A stretch of DNA of 64,000 nt from Candidatus Obscuribacterales bacterium (GTDB taxonomy: Bacteria; Cyanobacteriota; Vampirovibrionia; Obscuribacterales; Obscuribacteraceae): the NCBI GenBank assembly GCA_020050685.1, contig JAGVKG010000031.1:1-64000 (forward strand), in the 5' to 3' direction. The translations under genes were made by a program, and so were the position numbers. A model generated the notes under the pieces. That model was not told where the DNA came from. It saw only the letters and a list, made by a program, of their open reading frames with translations, and did not search any database. Each line of letters begins with the position of its first letter. The stretch's first letter is position 1. Shown piece by piece: positions 10,247-19,676 of the stretch.

Positions 10247-10257
10247 TCAGGGGGATT

Positions 10258-10263
10258 ATTATA
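10258..10263 (-). promoter_or_regulatory. Probable -10 box of tRNA-Arg
   Basis: A perfect TATAAT on the - strand ends 11 bases before the tRNA 5' end, the expected distance for a short leader. No convincing -35 box is seen. Confidence 0.45.
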
Positions 10264-10326
10264 ATCGCTCCTCGTCCGAAATTGGGAAGAGTTCAAACCA
10301 AGCCTCAGTCTAGTACCTCCATTTCT

Positions 10327-10375
10327 GCAAGGCATCTGTTCATGTATGTAACCGCTTCGCCTTGCTTACATACAT
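10327..10375. other. Overlapping perfect inverted repeats between crp-type gene and tRNA-Arg
   Basis: Two perfect inverted repeats interleave here. GCAAGGC (10327-10333) pairs with GCCTTGC (10359-10365), and ATGTATGTAA (10342-10351) pairs with TTACATACAT (10366-10375). The pairings cross, so a transcript could form one hairpin or the other but not easily both. The site lies in the 3' region of the Crp/Fnr gene on the - strand. It may act in termination or regulation. Confidence 0.5.
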
Positions 10376-10437
10376 ATATAACTTGGCAATTGTGAATTAT
10401 GTTTGAAATTTCCCCAATTAGTTTTGGTGGATTTGAA

Positions 10438-11130
10438 TTAGTTTTGTCTGACGAGTTGCTCAAGAGCCGCACTGTCGTGGATCGTGACGCGCTTTGATTC
10501 AATGTCAATCCAATGACTGGAGCGAAATCGATTAATTACTTGAGTAACCGTCACACGTGAGGAACCGACTAAATCAGCAATGTCTTGATGGGTGAGGCGA
10601 AACTCAACGCGAATGCCTTTCGGTGTGACCTTGCCATAAGTTTCTGCCAGGCTGAGAAGCAGCCGGGCAATGCGGCTTGGCACTTGGCGAAAGACGAGAT
10701 CCTCAATGCGTGCCTGGGCGGATTTGAGGCGTAGACCAATCACTTCCAGTAAGCGCAAGGCAAACTCAGGATTGGTTTTTATCAGCCCTTCAAAGGCTTC
10801 CTTGCTGATTTCAAAAATCCGCGTGTCCTCGATAGTTTCAGCAAAACAATCATGAGAGCCATTGTCCCAGACAGCTTCTCCGATCAAATCACCAGGACCA
10901 AGCAAAGCTAAGAGTACAGTCTTGCCGTCGTTTGAGCTGCGGCCCAGGCGGACTCGTCCGCGCTCAATGAAGTAAATGGCTTTAGTGGGTGAGCCGGAAT
11001 GAAAGATCATATGATGCTTTGGTAGTTCCTGTTCTTCGGCAATCCCCATGAGGCGCGCCATTTCGACCGGATTGAAAGACTCAAAGATTTCGCTTTCTTT
11101 CAAACTGAAGAGATTTTGGACTTTTCGCAT
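10438..11130 (-). CDS. Crp/Fnr family transcriptional regulator
   Basis: This 230-residue protein has an N-terminal cyclic-nucleotide-binding-type beta barrel (about residues 20-130), a long dimerisation helix (about 130-165) and a C-terminal winged helix with the recognition segment THQDIADLVGSSRVTVTQVINRF. There is no N-terminal cysteine cluster like that of Fnr. The barrel has FIERGRVRLGR and LLGPGDLIGEAV but not a clear cAMP-binding RExxR signature, so the effector is unknown. It is divergent from recA across a 425-base region, and tRNA-Arg follows downstream. NtcA or a stress regulator are possible orthologues; the sequence does not decide. Confidence 0.88.
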   Translation of the reverse strand: MRKVQNLFSLKESEIFESFNPVEMARLMGIAEEQELPKHHMIFHSGSPTKAIYFIERGRVRLGRSSNDGKTVLLALLGPGDLIGEAVWDNGSHDCFAETIEDTRIFEISKEAFEGLIKTNPEFALRLLEVIGLRLKSAQARIEDLVFRQVPSRIARLLLSLAETYGKVTPKGIRVEFRLTHQDIADLVGSSRVTVTQVINRFRSSHWIDIESKRVTIHDSAALEQLVRQN

Positions 11131-11383
11131 AGTCGCCTCGGATTTAATCTAAATTGAGTTGTCAAAGTTTGAACTTTTTTGCCCCCTCGAACGTCTTTAT
11201 ATGTAAGGGTGGCAGGCAGGCACTTTTGTTAGGTAGCAACATGTTTATACCCAACAAATTTGCATTGAAAACAGGGAAAAAGATGTCTACTTTATATGCG
11301 GCAATAGGAAAGCGAATAGGTGGAAGCAGAGGCTCGCGCCGGAATATAGCCAGCTGTTTGGGTAGTCTGCCAAATAAAAAGCA

Positions 11384-11411
11384 TTGCGGACGCCTGCAAA
11401 ACCGCTATAAT
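11384..11411 (+). promoter_or_regulatory. Probable recA promoter
   Basis: A perfect TATAAT at 11406-11411 has TTGCGG at 11384-11389 sixteen bases upstream. Initiation near 11418 would give a leader of about 138 bases before recA. Confidence 0.5.
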
Positions 11412-11418
11412 TTTTGTC

Positions 11419-11428
11419 GGAGCGCTCC
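11419..11428. promoter_or_regulatory. Palindrome at the recA start site, possible operator
   Basis: GGAGCGCTCC is a perfect 10-base palindrome that begins seven bases after the recA -10 box, overlapping the expected +1. Its position would suit a repressor such as a LexA-type protein. It does not match the LexA boxes I know from E. coli or Bacillus. Confidence 0.35.
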
Positions 11429-11555
11429 AGGTGTGGTGGGCGTCTATTTAACATGCCTCTGGATTCCCAGAGACTTTCACTTGCTTGATACCACTTGATG
11501 AACGGTATGGGTAAGGAGCTAGGCAATAGAGCGTTTCTAAAAAGGAGAGATTGAC

Positions 11556-12662
11556 ATGGCTGTAGTTACTAAAGAAAAGACTGTCGAAAAAAATGGCAAG
11601 GCTAATGAAAAGACGTACAATCCAAAAGCAGCATCAGAAGAAGCTGGTGGCAAGCCCGGCGCAAATGCTGAGCGTAAAAAGGCTCTCGGACTAGCACTTG
11701 ATTCCATCAAGAAGACATATGGCGAAGGCTCGATTATGCGCCTTGGCGATTCTCGTAATGGACAAATTGAAGCCGTACCTACAGGTGCTTTGTCTCTCGA
11801 CGTTGCTCTTGGCATTGGTGGTTTGCCGCGCGGTCGCGTAATTGAAATTTACGGTCCGGAATCTTCCGGTAAGACAACTTTGGCTCAACACGTTGCTGCT
11901 GAAATACAAAAGGCCGGTGGCATTGCCGCAATTGTTGATGCTGAGCATGCTATGGATCCGGAATATGCCAGAAAGCTTGGTGTAAATGTTGATGAGCTTT
12001 TGATTTCGCAGCCGGATACTGGTGAGCAAGCTTTAGAAATTACTGAGCAGCTAGTGCGATCGGGCGCTGTGGATCTTGTGATCATTGACTCAGTAGCTGC
12101 CTTGGTTCCGAAAGCAGAAATTGAAGGCGAAATGGGTGACAGCTTACCGGGTCTGCAAGCCAGACTGATGAGCCAAGCTTTGCGCAAACTGACGGCGATT
12201 GTAAGCAAGACCAATACGATGGTGATTTTCATCAATCAATTGAGACAAAAAATTGGTGTGATGTATGGCAACCCTGAAACCACGACTGGTGGCAATGCCT
12301 TGAAGTTCTATGCTTCAGTCCGCTTGGATATTCGCAAGATTGAAACCTTGAAAAAGGACAATGTGGAAGTGGGCAATCGGGTTAAGGTCAAGGTTGTCAA
12401 AAACAAAGTGGCACCGCCATTTAGAATTGCCGAATTCGACATCATCTACGGACAGGGTATTAATAAGCAAGGCTCCGTCATTGATATGGCAGTTGAGCTT
12501 GAAATTATCAAACGCTCCGGTTCCTGGTTCAGCTATAAGGATGAGCGAATTGGCCAAGGTCGCGATACAGCCAAGCAATTCTTAGAAGAAAATCCACAAA
12601 TAATGGCTGAAATTGAGACTAGGGTTAAAGAGGAGTTGGCCAAATCCCAAATTAAAGGCTAA
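11556..12662 (+). CDS. recA: RecA recombinase
   Basis: This 368-residue RecA forms ATP-dependent filaments on single-stranded DNA, drives strand exchange and stimulates LexA-type autocleavage. Walker A GPESSGKT is at residues 100-107. The E. coli RecA start aligns near residue 39, so there is a lysine/alanine/glutamate-rich N-terminal extension of about 34 residues. The MAW-type loop region and [16 protein letters not shown] are intact. The usual acidic C-terminal tail is missing; the protein ends KSQIKG. AAGGAGAG just before the ATG fixes the start. AddAB upstream would supply its substrate. Confidence 0.97.
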   Translation: MAVVTKEKTVEKNGKANEKTYNPKAASEEAGGKPGANAERKKALGLALDSIKKTYGEGSIMRLGDSRNGQIEAVPTGALSLDVALGIGGLPRGRVIEIYGPESSGKTTLAQHVAAEIQKAGGIAAIVDAEHAMDPEYARKLGVNVDELLISQPDTGEQALEITEQLVRSGAVDLVIIDSVAALVPKAEIEGEMGDSLPGLQARLMSQALRKLTAIVSKTNTMVIFINQLRQKIGVMYGNPETTTGGNALKFYASVRLDIRKIETLKKDNVEVGNRVKVKVVKNKVAPPFRIAEFDIIYGQGINKQGSVIDMAVELEIIKRSGSWFSYKDERIGQGRDTAKQFLEENPQIMAEIETRVKEELAKSQIKG

Positions 12663-12686
12663 ACTAGCACCACCAAAAGCTAGTTT
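12661..12686 (+). other. Hairpin between recA and lnt
   Basis: AAACTAGC (12661-12668) and GCTAGTTT (12679-12686) form a perfect 8-bp stem with a 10-base loop directly after the recA stop. The lnt ribosome site GGAG follows immediately. There is no T run, so it looks more like an mRNA processing or stability element than a terminator. Confidence 0.4.
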
Positions 12687-12695
12687 GGAGTTTGG

Positions 12696-14297
12696 ATGGC
12701 ATCCACGTCACTCAAGTCTGCAAAGTCCGGCAAATCAATTGGAGGATCAAAGCAAGGCGCTTTTAGTCGCTGGTCGATGGCGAGCGCCTGTGCATTCTCC
12801 GGGGCCATCTTGGGTTTGTCTGCGCCTGGCATTGACCAATGGTATGTTGCTTGGTTTGGCTTAGTACCGCTTTGTTTGCTTGTCGTCTCTTCGCCATCGT
12901 TTGTGCAAGCCTTTTTCCGTGGCTTTGTTTTTGGTACGGCTTACAATCTAGTTTATTTAAATTGGTATCTTGGTTTGCACCCGCTTTCTTGGCTGGGATT
13001 TTCGGCCATTGAAAGCATGCTCATGGCGGGCGGTATTTGGTTGGTCCTTGCCGTGCATCAAGGACTGATTATTGGATCCTTTGCTGCTATCTGCCGACTC
13101 TTGCCTTTAACCGGGAGCTTTTTGCCTGGCAAAGTAGAAGGAAAGTGGTGTTTGCCGGCATTTATTCTCATACCTTTATTGTGGGTAATTATTCAAAACA
13201 AACTTGGCAATGCGCATGACTTTCTGGGCGTGCCTTGGTCGATGATTGAGTATTCGCAATACAAGCAAGTGCCTGTGATTCAAATTGCCAGCTTGGTTGG
13301 TGGCATTGGTGTTGGCTGCCTAATTGTGCTTGCCAATGTTGTTATTGCTAGTCTGATTGCCACCATGACGACAAAACTGACTTTTAAGTCGCTTGCTGCT
13401 AAGAGTTTGCCGGTGTCTTTGTGTAACTTACTGGTGGTGGCATTATTTGTCACGGGTATTTATGCTTGGGGACTTTCAACCAGTACGACATATGCTCCTA
13501 AGCCGACAGTCAATTTAGCTGTTCTGCAAGCCAATCTTGAAGTGGAAAAACAAAAGTGCGAGCATCCGCCGACAATTTCCGATTTGCTTGGTTTGTATGG
13601 ACGCATGCTGAACAATTGTCCTCAAGGCATTTGTATTTGGGCAGAAAATGCTCTGCCGACATATTTGAAAAAAGAATCAACTGCGCTTGCCTACTTAACT
13701 CATCTGGCTGCCGAGAGACAATTGGCGATGGTGGTTGGCTCGCTTGATCGTGATAAGTCGGGTAAACCATTTAGTTCAGCATATGGCATCAACAGTTCGG
13801 GAACGCTCTTGCCCGATGTTTATCACAAGCGTTACTTAGTGCCATTTGGTGAGTACATGCCGCGCTTGGTTGAATATTTACCGGAGTGTTTGCAAAGGCT
13901 AACATGCACAGCCGCCGGTAAAGGACTTGCCGCTGGTGACAAGCCGGTTGTCTGGCCGATTTTTTCCGGACAAGTGGCACCACTGGTTTGTTTTGAGGCC
14001 ATTTCGCCGGAGATTGTATCTTCTAGTGTGCGCAAGGGTGGAACACTATTAGTCAACATCAGTGACTTGTGCTGGTTTCACAATACAATGATTGGTCAAC
14101 AGATGCTGGCCTTTTCCGTATTGCGCGCAGTGGAAAGCCGGCGCTATTTTGTTTTTGCTTGCAATACCGGACCGTCAGCCGTAATTAGCCCAACCGGCAA
14201 AATTACAAATTTTGTTGACACAGGTAAGCAAGGACTTTTGATCAGCAAAGCAGCCTATTGTTCGGAAATCACACCATTTACCTGGTGGTTTCGCTAG
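12696..14297 (+). CDS. lnt: Apolipoprotein N-acyltransferase
   Basis: This 533-residue protein has multiple N-terminal membrane helices (about residues 35-270) and a periplasmic nitrilase domain. The expected Glu-Lys-Cys triad is in WAENALPT (about 317), VYHKRYLVPFGEYMP (about 378) and VCFEAISPE (about 432). Lnt transfers the third acyl chain to the N-terminal cysteine of lipoproteins, a step typical of diderm cells that sort lipoproteins to an outer membrane. It follows recA after 33 bases with GGAG upstream of the ATG and may share its transcript. The N-terminal 30 residues are Ser/Lys-rich and non-conserved. Confidence 0.93.
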   Translation: MASTSLKSAKSGKSIGGSKQGAFSRWSMASACAFSGAILGLSAPGIDQWYVAWFGLVPLCLLVVSSPSFVQAFFRGFVFGTAYNLVYLNWYLGLHPLSWLGFSAIESMLMAGGIWLVLAVHQGLIIGSFAAICRLLPLTGSFLPGKVEGKWCLPAFILIPLLWVIIQNKLGNAHDFLGVPWSMIEYSQYKQVPVIQIASLVGGIGVGCLIVLANVVIASLIATMTTKLTFKSLAAKSLPVSLCNLLVVALFVTGIYAWGLSTSTTYAPKPTVNLAVLQANLEVEKQKCEHPPTISDLLGLYGRMLNNCPQGICIWAENALPTYLKKESTALAYLTHLAAERQLAMVVGSLDRDKSGKPFSSAYGINSSGTLLPDVYHKRYLVPFGEYMPRLVEYLPECLQRLTCTAAGKGLAAGDKPVVWPIFSGQVAPLVCFEAISPEIVSSSVRKGGTLLVNISDLCWFHNTMIGQQMLAFSVLRAVESRRYFVFACNTGPSAVISPTGKITNFVDTGKQGLLISKAAYCSEITPFTWWFR

Positions 14298-14315
14298 AAT
14301 CGACAGAAAAAACAA

Positions 14316-15902
14316 ATGAATATTCGGGCGTATCTTCAGGCTGCATCGCAACTGGCAATTTGGATTGTCATGTTTTTTGCCGGCTTGGTTTTAATTGGTT
14401 TTTGTTTGGACATTCTGGTTTTGAAACGCTTGCCACCAGTCGAAGTGGTAGTCCAGGCAAAGACAGCTGCTATGTTTCTCTTGTCGGGACTGGCGATTGC
14501 TTGCATTAGACAGTCGCAACGAGTAACTGGGCTTTGGTATCTCGGTAAAGTTTCGGCAGTGTTGGTTTTGTTCTTTGCTGTAACAAGCCTGTTAGGACAT
14601 TACCTGCATATGAACATCGGACTTGATCAAATATTGTTTTCCGATGGCGCCAAGATTGGGCGTTCTTTGCACAACCAAGCGCCAATCATTGCGTTGACCT
14701 TTCTTTTTGTTGCCGGCGGGATTTTGGCAATTGATCTGAAGTGGGGACGAGACACATATCCGCATCAATACCTCATACTTGCTGCTTCCGCGCTTTCCCA
14801 GTTATCGTTAGTTGGCTATGCATTCGGCATGCCAGTTTTATATTCTAGCGATCGTTTTACTTACTTAGCTTCGCCGGACGCCTTGGTTTTTCTGCTGCTT
14901 TCTTTGGGAATATTTTTGTACCGCTATGATGTCGGTTTGACGAAAGTGTTGGCTAGTGAGGGACTAGGTGGCGCCATGGCTAGACGGGTCATGTCGATGT
15001 GCGTTGTCTTGCCGCTCTTGCTAGGATCCTTGCGTCAGGCAGGACCAGACATTGGTTGGCCTGACACCAATATGGTTTTGATTTTTCTTTTGGTTCTGAC
15101 AATTTGGTCGTTTCCGGCGGTCTTGTTTTGGAATTGTGTAAAGCTGGACGAAATTGATTCGGCACGTGCAATGTATCAAAGGCAGCTTGAACACACAGTA
15201 GATAAACTTGCTCGGATTAACGCGGAGCTGGAACAATTTGCCTCCGTTGCGTCGCATGATCTGAAAGAACCACTACGTTCCATTTCCAATTCTCTGCAAT
15301 TGCTCTCACGCCGTTATGAGGGCAAGTTTGATCAAGATGCGAATCAGTTGATGCAATATGCTTGTGACGGTGCTTATAGAATGCACAATCTGGTAAACGA
15401 CCTTTTGATTTATGCGCGAGTCGGTGCAGAAGACGGTAATTTAGTTCTCTGTGATTGCCAACAAGCTGTGGACGAGAGTATAGATAATTTGAAGCTGGCT
15501 ATTGAAGATAGTGGTGCTACCATAACCTGCGATCCGTTACCAAAAGTTTTAGGCAATCAAGCCAAGTTGGTTGGCCTCTTCCAAAACCTGATTGCCAATG
15601 CTATAAAATTTCGCGGGGATGAAAGCCCCGTCGTGCATATTTCCGCTAAGAAAAAAGCATCAGAGTGGCTTTTTGTGGTGTCTGATAATGGCATGGGTAT
15701 CGATATGGAGTTTGCCGATAGGGCCTTTGTTATATTCAAGCGTTTGCATGGAAATAAGTATCCAGGTACTGGAATTGGATTGGCAGTTTGTAGGAAAATA
15801 GTAGAAACTTTTGGCGGAAAAATGTGGCTGCAGTCGGAAATAGGGAAGGGTACAACCTTTTACTTTACTTTGCCAGAGCCACGACAAAATAGCGGGGAAT
15901 AA
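14316..15902 (+). CDS. Membrane sensor histidine kinase
   Basis: The protein has 528 residues. About eight hydrophobic segments fill residues 10-275. A short coiled linker leads to a HisKA domain with VASHDLKEPLRS (His about 313) and a HATPase_c domain with N box NLIANAIKF, G1 DNGMGID and G2 GTGIGLAVCRK. The kinase core resembles phytochrome-type and other cyanobacterial kinases. Its membrane part is not a recognised sensor, so the signal is unknown. The stop is one base from the start of the response regulator gene, so the pair is almost certainly one two-component system. Confidence 0.9.
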   Translation: MNIRAYLQAASQLAIWIVMFFAGLVLIGFCLDILVLKRLPPVEVVVQAKTAAMFLLSGLAIACIRQSQRVTGLWYLGKVSAVLVLFFAVTSLLGHYLHMNIGLDQILFSDGAKIGRSLHNQAPIIALTFLFVAGGILAIDLKWGRDTYPHQYLILAASALSQLSLVGYAFGMPVLYSSDRFTYLASPDALVFLLLSLGIFLYRYDVGLTKVLASEGLGGAMARRVMSMCVVLPLLLGSLRQAGPDIGWPDTNMVLIFLLVLTIWSFPAVLFWNCVKLDEIDSARAMYQRQLEHTVDKLARINAELEQFASVASHDLKEPLRSISNSLQLLSRRYEGKFDQDANQLMQYACDGAYRMHNLVNDLLIYARVGAEDGNLVLCDCQQAVDESIDNLKLAIEDSGATITCDPLPKVLGNQAKLVGLFQNLIANAIKFRGDESPVVHISAKKKASEWLFVVSDNGMGIDMEFADRAFVIFKRLHGNKYPGTGIGLAVCRKIVETFGGKMWLQSEIGKGTTFYFTLPEPRQNSGE

Positions 15903-15903
15903 G

Positions 15904-16338
15904 ATGAGTCGTGCACTTTCAATACTGCTGGTGGAAGATAGTCCAACCGATACGGAGCTGACCAAAGAGGCTCTAAAAGTAGGATCGGTTGTGAACAACT
16001 TCCATGTGGTTGAAGATGGACCTGAGGCAATCGCCTTTTTGCGTCAGCAAGGCAAATTTGCCAATGTGCAACGCCCGGATTTGATTATTCTCGATCTTAA
16101 TTTGCCGAAGAAAGATGGTCGAGAAGTGTTAGCAGAAATTAAAAACGACGAGAAGTTCAAAGCAATTCCGGTTGTTGTGTTGACGACATCGAATGAGGAA
16201 TCAGACGTAAAGCGTGCTTACGAATTACATGCTAACTGTTATATTACGAAACCGTTTGATTTGGATAGATTCATTGCTGTGATCAAAGACATCGAGCGTT
16301 TCTGGTTTACTACAGTCCGCTTGCCCGTGGTTGATTAA
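15904..16338 (+). CDS. Rcp1-like single-domain response regulator
   Basis: This 144-residue protein is a lone receiver domain. It has the acidic pair E11/D12, phospho-acceptor D64 in LIILDLNLPKKDG, the conserved Thr region VVLTTS and the Lys in YITKPF. The LDLNLPKKDGREVL segment and the C-terminal DIERFWFTTVRLP resemble the cyanobacterial phytochrome partner Rcp1. With no output domain, it probably acts through protein contacts or a phosphorelay. It starts two bases after the kinase stop codon. Confidence 0.92.
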   Translation: MSRALSILLVEDSPTDTELTKEALKVGSVVNNFHVVEDGPEAIAFLRQQGKFANVQRPDLIILDLNLPKKDGREVLAEIKNDEKFKAIPVVVLTTSNEESDVKRAYELHANCYITKPFDLDRFIAVIKDIERFWFTTVRLPVVD

Positions 16339-16358
16339 AAGTTAAAACGAAGCCTTAG

Positions 16359-18218
16359 CTAATTCTCTTCCGGATCGACTTCTAATTGATCTAATAAGTC
16401 GTCGGACCAAGAGTTTGCATCCGCTTCCGGTGTTGTGTTGACATAGCCTTGAACAAGCTCCGCTCCCGATCCGCTTGTGCCAGTATAAATCGCTCTGCCT
16501 AAATCGAGCAAGGTTACATCCAGCCCGGCGACCAGCGATTTGAGAATCGATGGATCAACCTCATCCTTTAGACCGGTTTTCACAGCTTCGATAGATTGAT
16601 TTATCTTATCGATGAATTCCTTATCCATTTTGGAGCCGTATTTTTCAATTGAGCGCTCAGCTTCTGCGCAAAGAGATTCTGCTTTGATCTTCAGAGACAT
16701 CTGCTCTTTAAATTCCAGATCCTGTGTGGCAAATGTTTCGGCCTCTTTCTTCAGGCGTTCTACTTCCTTAGGATCTAAACCTTGTGTGCGTGTGACTTTT
16801 ACCGTTTGACTGATGCCGGTGGCCGCATCGCGAGCGTTAACTTGCAAAATACCGTCTGCATCTACTTGGAACGACACTTCAATGCGTGGTACTCCCCGCG
16901 GCGCGCGCGGAATGCCAGTAAGCGAGAACTTTGCCAGTGATTGATTATAGCGAGCTAACTCACGCTCGCCCTGCAAGACGTGTACATCAACCATCGATTG
17001 TCCATCATCGGAGGTTGTAAATGTCATTGTGCGACTAGTGGGAATGGTCGTATTGCGATCGATGACACGCGTAAATAGTTCGCCTGCTGTTTCTATGCCA
17101 AGCGAAAGTGGTATCACGTCCAAAAGCAAAACATCGCGCGTCTCACCGGACAAGATAGATGCTTGAATCGCAGCACCGAGGGCGACTGCCTCATCCGGAT
17201 TGATTGATTTTTCCGGCTCTTTACCAAGAATGGTTTTCAGTGCCTTTTGGACAGCCGGAATTCTTGTTGAGCCGCCAACCAAAAGAACGTGCTCGATGTT
17301 ATCCGGTGTCAATCCGGCATCGGAAAGTGCCGAATGCACAGGGCCAACTGTCGCATCAACCAAGTGGGCGGTCAGTTGATCGAACATTGATCTGGTGAGG
17401 GAAGTTTGCAAATGCTTGGGGCCGGTTGAATCGGCTGCCAGGAATGGCAAATGAATGTCGGAAGTCATAGCTGTTGAGAGTTCCATTTTGGTTTTCTCTG
17501 CCGCTTCTTTAAGTCTGGACATAGCCATTAGGTCGGAAGCTAAATCGATGTTGTGCACTTTCATGAACTCGGCTTTCAGCCAATCGATAACTCGTTGATC
17601 AAAATCGTCTCCGCCGAGGTGGTTGTTTCCTGATGTTGACTTGACTTCAAAAACGCCATCGGTAACCTGTAATATGCTTACGTCGAACGTGCCACCACCA
17701 AGGTCAAATACGAGGATGATGCTGTTTTCTTTGATTTTGTTCAGTCCATAAGCAAGTGAAGATGCGGTTGGTTCGTTGATGATGCGCAACACTTCCAGCC
17801 CGGCAATTTCGCCTGCATCTTTTGTTGCTTGACGCTGAGCATCGTTGAAGTAGGCTGGTACAGTGATCACAGCCTTGCTTATTTTTTCTCCCAGATGGGC
17901 TTCGGCGTCGGCCTTCAACTTTTGCAAAATCATGGCTGATATTTGTTCAGGACTGTAGTCAACACCGTCTATCTTGACTCGATAATTGGTGCCCATCTGT
18001 CTTTTGATGGAGCTAATTGTTTTTTCCGGATTGGTAATCGCTTGGCGCTTAGCTACCGAACCAACCAGGCGCTCGCCCGTGGAGGTAAATGCAACCACTG
18101 ACGGTGTGGTACGTGTGCCCTCGGAATTTTCCAAAATAATAGGTTGGCCACCTTCCACAATGGCCACGCAAGAATTAGTTGTTCCAAGATCAATTCCAAT
18201 GATCTTTTCGCTTGTCAT
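16359..18218 (-). CDS. dnaK: Chaperone DnaK (Hsp70)
   Basis: This 619-residue Hsp70 starts with the ATPase signature [13 protein letters not shown] and includes [14 protein letters not shown]-type phosphate loop and [13 protein letters not shown]. The [11 protein letters not shown] linker leads to the substrate-binding domain and a shortened helical lid ending VDPEEN. DnaK folds client proteins in ATP-driven cycles with DnaJ and GrpE, neither of which is encoded here. The missing neighbours leave open whether it is the main DnaK or a paralogue. It converges on the response regulator with 20 bases between stops. Two 12-base palindromes lie upstream. Confidence 0.95.
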   Translation of the reverse strand: MTSEKIIGIDLGTTNSCVAIVEGGQPIILENSEGTRTTPSVVAFTSTGERLVGSVAKRQAITNPEKTISSIKRQMGTNYRVKIDGVDYSPEQISAMILQKLKADAEAHLGEKISKAVITVPAYFNDAQRQATKDAGEIAGLEVLRIINEPTASSLAYGLNKIKENSIILVFDLGGGTFDVSILQVTDGVFEVKSTSGNNHLGGDDFDQRVIDWLKAEFMKVHNIDLASDLMAMSRLKEAAEKTKMELSTAMTSDIHLPFLAADSTGPKHLQTSLTRSMFDQLTAHLVDATVGPVHSALSDAGLTPDNIEHVLLVGGSTRIPAVQKALKTILGKEPEKSINPDEAVALGAAIQASILSGETRDVLLLDVIPLSLGIETAGELFTRVIDRNTTIPTSRTMTFTTSDDGQSMVDVHVLQGERELARYNQSLAKFSLTGIPRAPRGVPRIEVSFQVDADGILQVNARDAATGISQTVKVTRTQGLDPKEVERLKKEAETFATQDLEFKEQMSLKIKAESLCAEAERSIEKYGSKMDKEFIDKINQSIEAVKTGLKDEVDPSILKSLVAGLDVTLLDLGRAIYTGTSGSGAELVQGYVNTTPEADANSWSDDLLDQLEVDPEEN

Positions 18219-18241
18219 CAGACTTGTCCTGCCTTTGCTCT

Positions 18242-18253
18242 AGACAATTGTCT
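18242..18253. promoter_or_regulatory. Palindrome upstream of dnaK (proximal)
   Basis: AGACAATTGTCT is a perfect 12-base palindrome about 24 bases before the dnaK start on the - strand. A second ACAATTG lies next to it at about 18260. It does not match the CIRCE element (TTAGCACTC-N9-GAGTGCTAA). Confidence 0.35.
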
Positions 18254-18353
18254 GAACCAATTGTTTCTCTCAAAGAGGCAAGTGTATCTTGCCCTTTTAA
18301 GGAGCTTCCCCCACTGATAAATCCCACCACTTATGTTATTTAATTACCCGCCC

Positions 18354-18365
18354 AGTATTAATACT
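18354..18365. promoter_or_regulatory. Palindrome upstream of dnaK (distal)
   Basis: AGTATTAATACT is a perfect 12-base palindrome in the AT-rich part of the hisC-dnaK gap, where a promoter would be expected. Its function is unknown. Confidence 0.3.
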
Positions 18366-18413
18366 ATATCATCTGACTAGTCTTCGCTTGCGCGCATCGA
18401 CCAAAAGGTTGAG

Positions 18414-19514
18414 TTAGGCAAAATAGGATTTGAGGGCGGCAATTAAGGCTTGATTCTCTTCTGGTAGGCCGATAGTGATTCGGACGCATGTAGGAAGACC
18501 GAAAGCCGTCAGCGGGCGAATTACCAGACCCTTTTTTAGCAGGGCTTGATGCAAGTCGGTAACTTTTTGAGTGTCTAATAAATCTAGACAAAGAAAATTG
18601 GCATGTGACGGAATGTAGCGTAAGTTAAGTGCTGCCAATTCCTTAATTAAGAGAGCCATGCCGGTCTTATTGTTGGCCAAGGTTTGTTCTAAAAACGCAT
18701 GGTCGGAAAGTGCTGCCAGCCCTGAGGCCTCGGCTAAAATATTCGGCTCAAAAGGCAATTTGATTTTGTTGACAAAGCTAATTAAATGGTCGTGACCCAG
18801 ACCATAGCCTAGTCTCAAGCCGGCCAAGCCGTATGCTTTGGAAAATGTACGCAAGGTAAGAACGTTGTCTAACCTATAAGACATGGAATCAGGAAAGCTA
18901 TCGCTTTGCCCGGTGAATTCGAAGTAGGCTTCGTCCAAGATCACCAAAACGTGTGGTGGTACACGCTGAATGAATTTCTCAAATTCAGCGCGAGTAAATA
19001 TCGTTCCTGTGGGATTGTTGGGATTGCAGAGATAAATGATTTTGGTCTTGTCTGTAATTGCGTTAGCAATTGCTTCGAGATCGAAGCGATAATTTTTTTG
19101 TGGTACACGCTTGAGCTTGACTCCCTGCGCAGCAATCAGGACGTAGAAGCCAATGAATGTGCCTTCCGAGGTCAGGGCTTCGTCGTCACCGTGCAGAAAT
19201 GCGCGAATGATATTAGCCATAATAGATTCGGAGCCGGAACCAACTGCCACATTTTCCAGTTTGACGTTATAACGTTCGGCAAGTGCTTCCCGCAGTGGTA
19301 CGTGACCAATTTCCGGATAGCGGCTCAAGTCGGAAAGTGCCTGCGCAATTGCATTTTTTACCGAGTCAGGCGCCCCTAAAGGATTCTCATTTGATGCTAG
19401 ATTGATGAACTTGTCGATGCCCAGCTCTTCTTTGAGCTTTTGCGGCGGGCGGCCAGGCTTGTAAGGCTCGAGGTCTTCAATGTGCTGGGGAACGAGGCGC
19501 TTGGATGTACTCAT
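18414..19514 (-). CDS. hisC: Histidinol-phosphate aminotransferase
   Basis: This 366-residue class I/II aminotransferase uses PLP to convert imidazole-acetol phosphate to histidinol phosphate. Visible family features are the N-terminal LEPYKPGRP, NLASNENPLG, CNPNNPTGT, the aspartate/tyrosine segment ILDEAYFEF and the PLP lysine in TFSKAYGLAGLRLGYG (about residue 222). The ATG at 19514 matches the family N-terminus; an ATG 14 codons upstream (19556) is possible, and neither has a clear Shine-Dalgarno. No other his genes are nearby. HisC-like enzymes can also act on aromatic amino acids. Confidence 0.88.
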   Translation of the reverse strand: MSTSKRLVPQHIEDLEPYKPGRPPQKLKEELGIDKFINLASNENPLGAPDSVKNAIAQALSDLSRYPEIGHVPLREALAERYNVKLENVAVGSGSESIMANIIRAFLHGDDEALTSEGTFIGFYVLIAAQGVKLKRVPQKNYRFDLEAIANAITDKTKIIYLCNPNNPTGTIFTRAEFEKFIQRVPPHVLVILDEAYFEFTGQSDSFPDSMSYRLDNVLTLRTFSKAYGLAGLRLGYGLGHDHLISFVNKIKLPFEPNILAEASGLAALSDHAFLEQTLANNKTGMALLIKELAALNLRYIPSHANFLCLDLLDTQKVTDLHQALLKKGLVIRPLTAFGLPTCVRITIGLPEENQALIAALKSYFA

Positions 19515-19676
19515 AAAGAAATCAAATGGATTAGTAACGAAAGTTGTGTGGTTCATGGCGAAAGCTCAGAAAGCTCTAATCTAAATAGGGGCATTTGAGG
19601 GCTAGGATTGTTGTTGCTTGGGTGTTGGCAACGATATCATATATATGCATTTGCCAGGTGGTTGAATTTTAAACCG

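Larger units (their letters stand above)
11131..11555. other. Non-coding divergent region between Crp/Fnr gene and recA
   Basis: These 425 bases contain the recA promoter and operator-like palindrome described separately. An open frame at 11154-11498 has poor composition, no ribosome site and overlaps the recA promoter, so I do not call it a gene. An AACATGTT palindrome lies near 11239. No other structure is evident. Confidence 0.6.

Noticed and set aside
11154-11498. Open frame of 114 codons before recA
   Set aside because: It has no ribosome site, low-complexity composition and runs through the recA promoter and palindrome.
18219-18413. CIRCE heat-shock operator upstream of dnaK
   Set aside because: No TTAGCACTC-N9-GAGTGCTAA match is present; only unrelated palindromes are seen.
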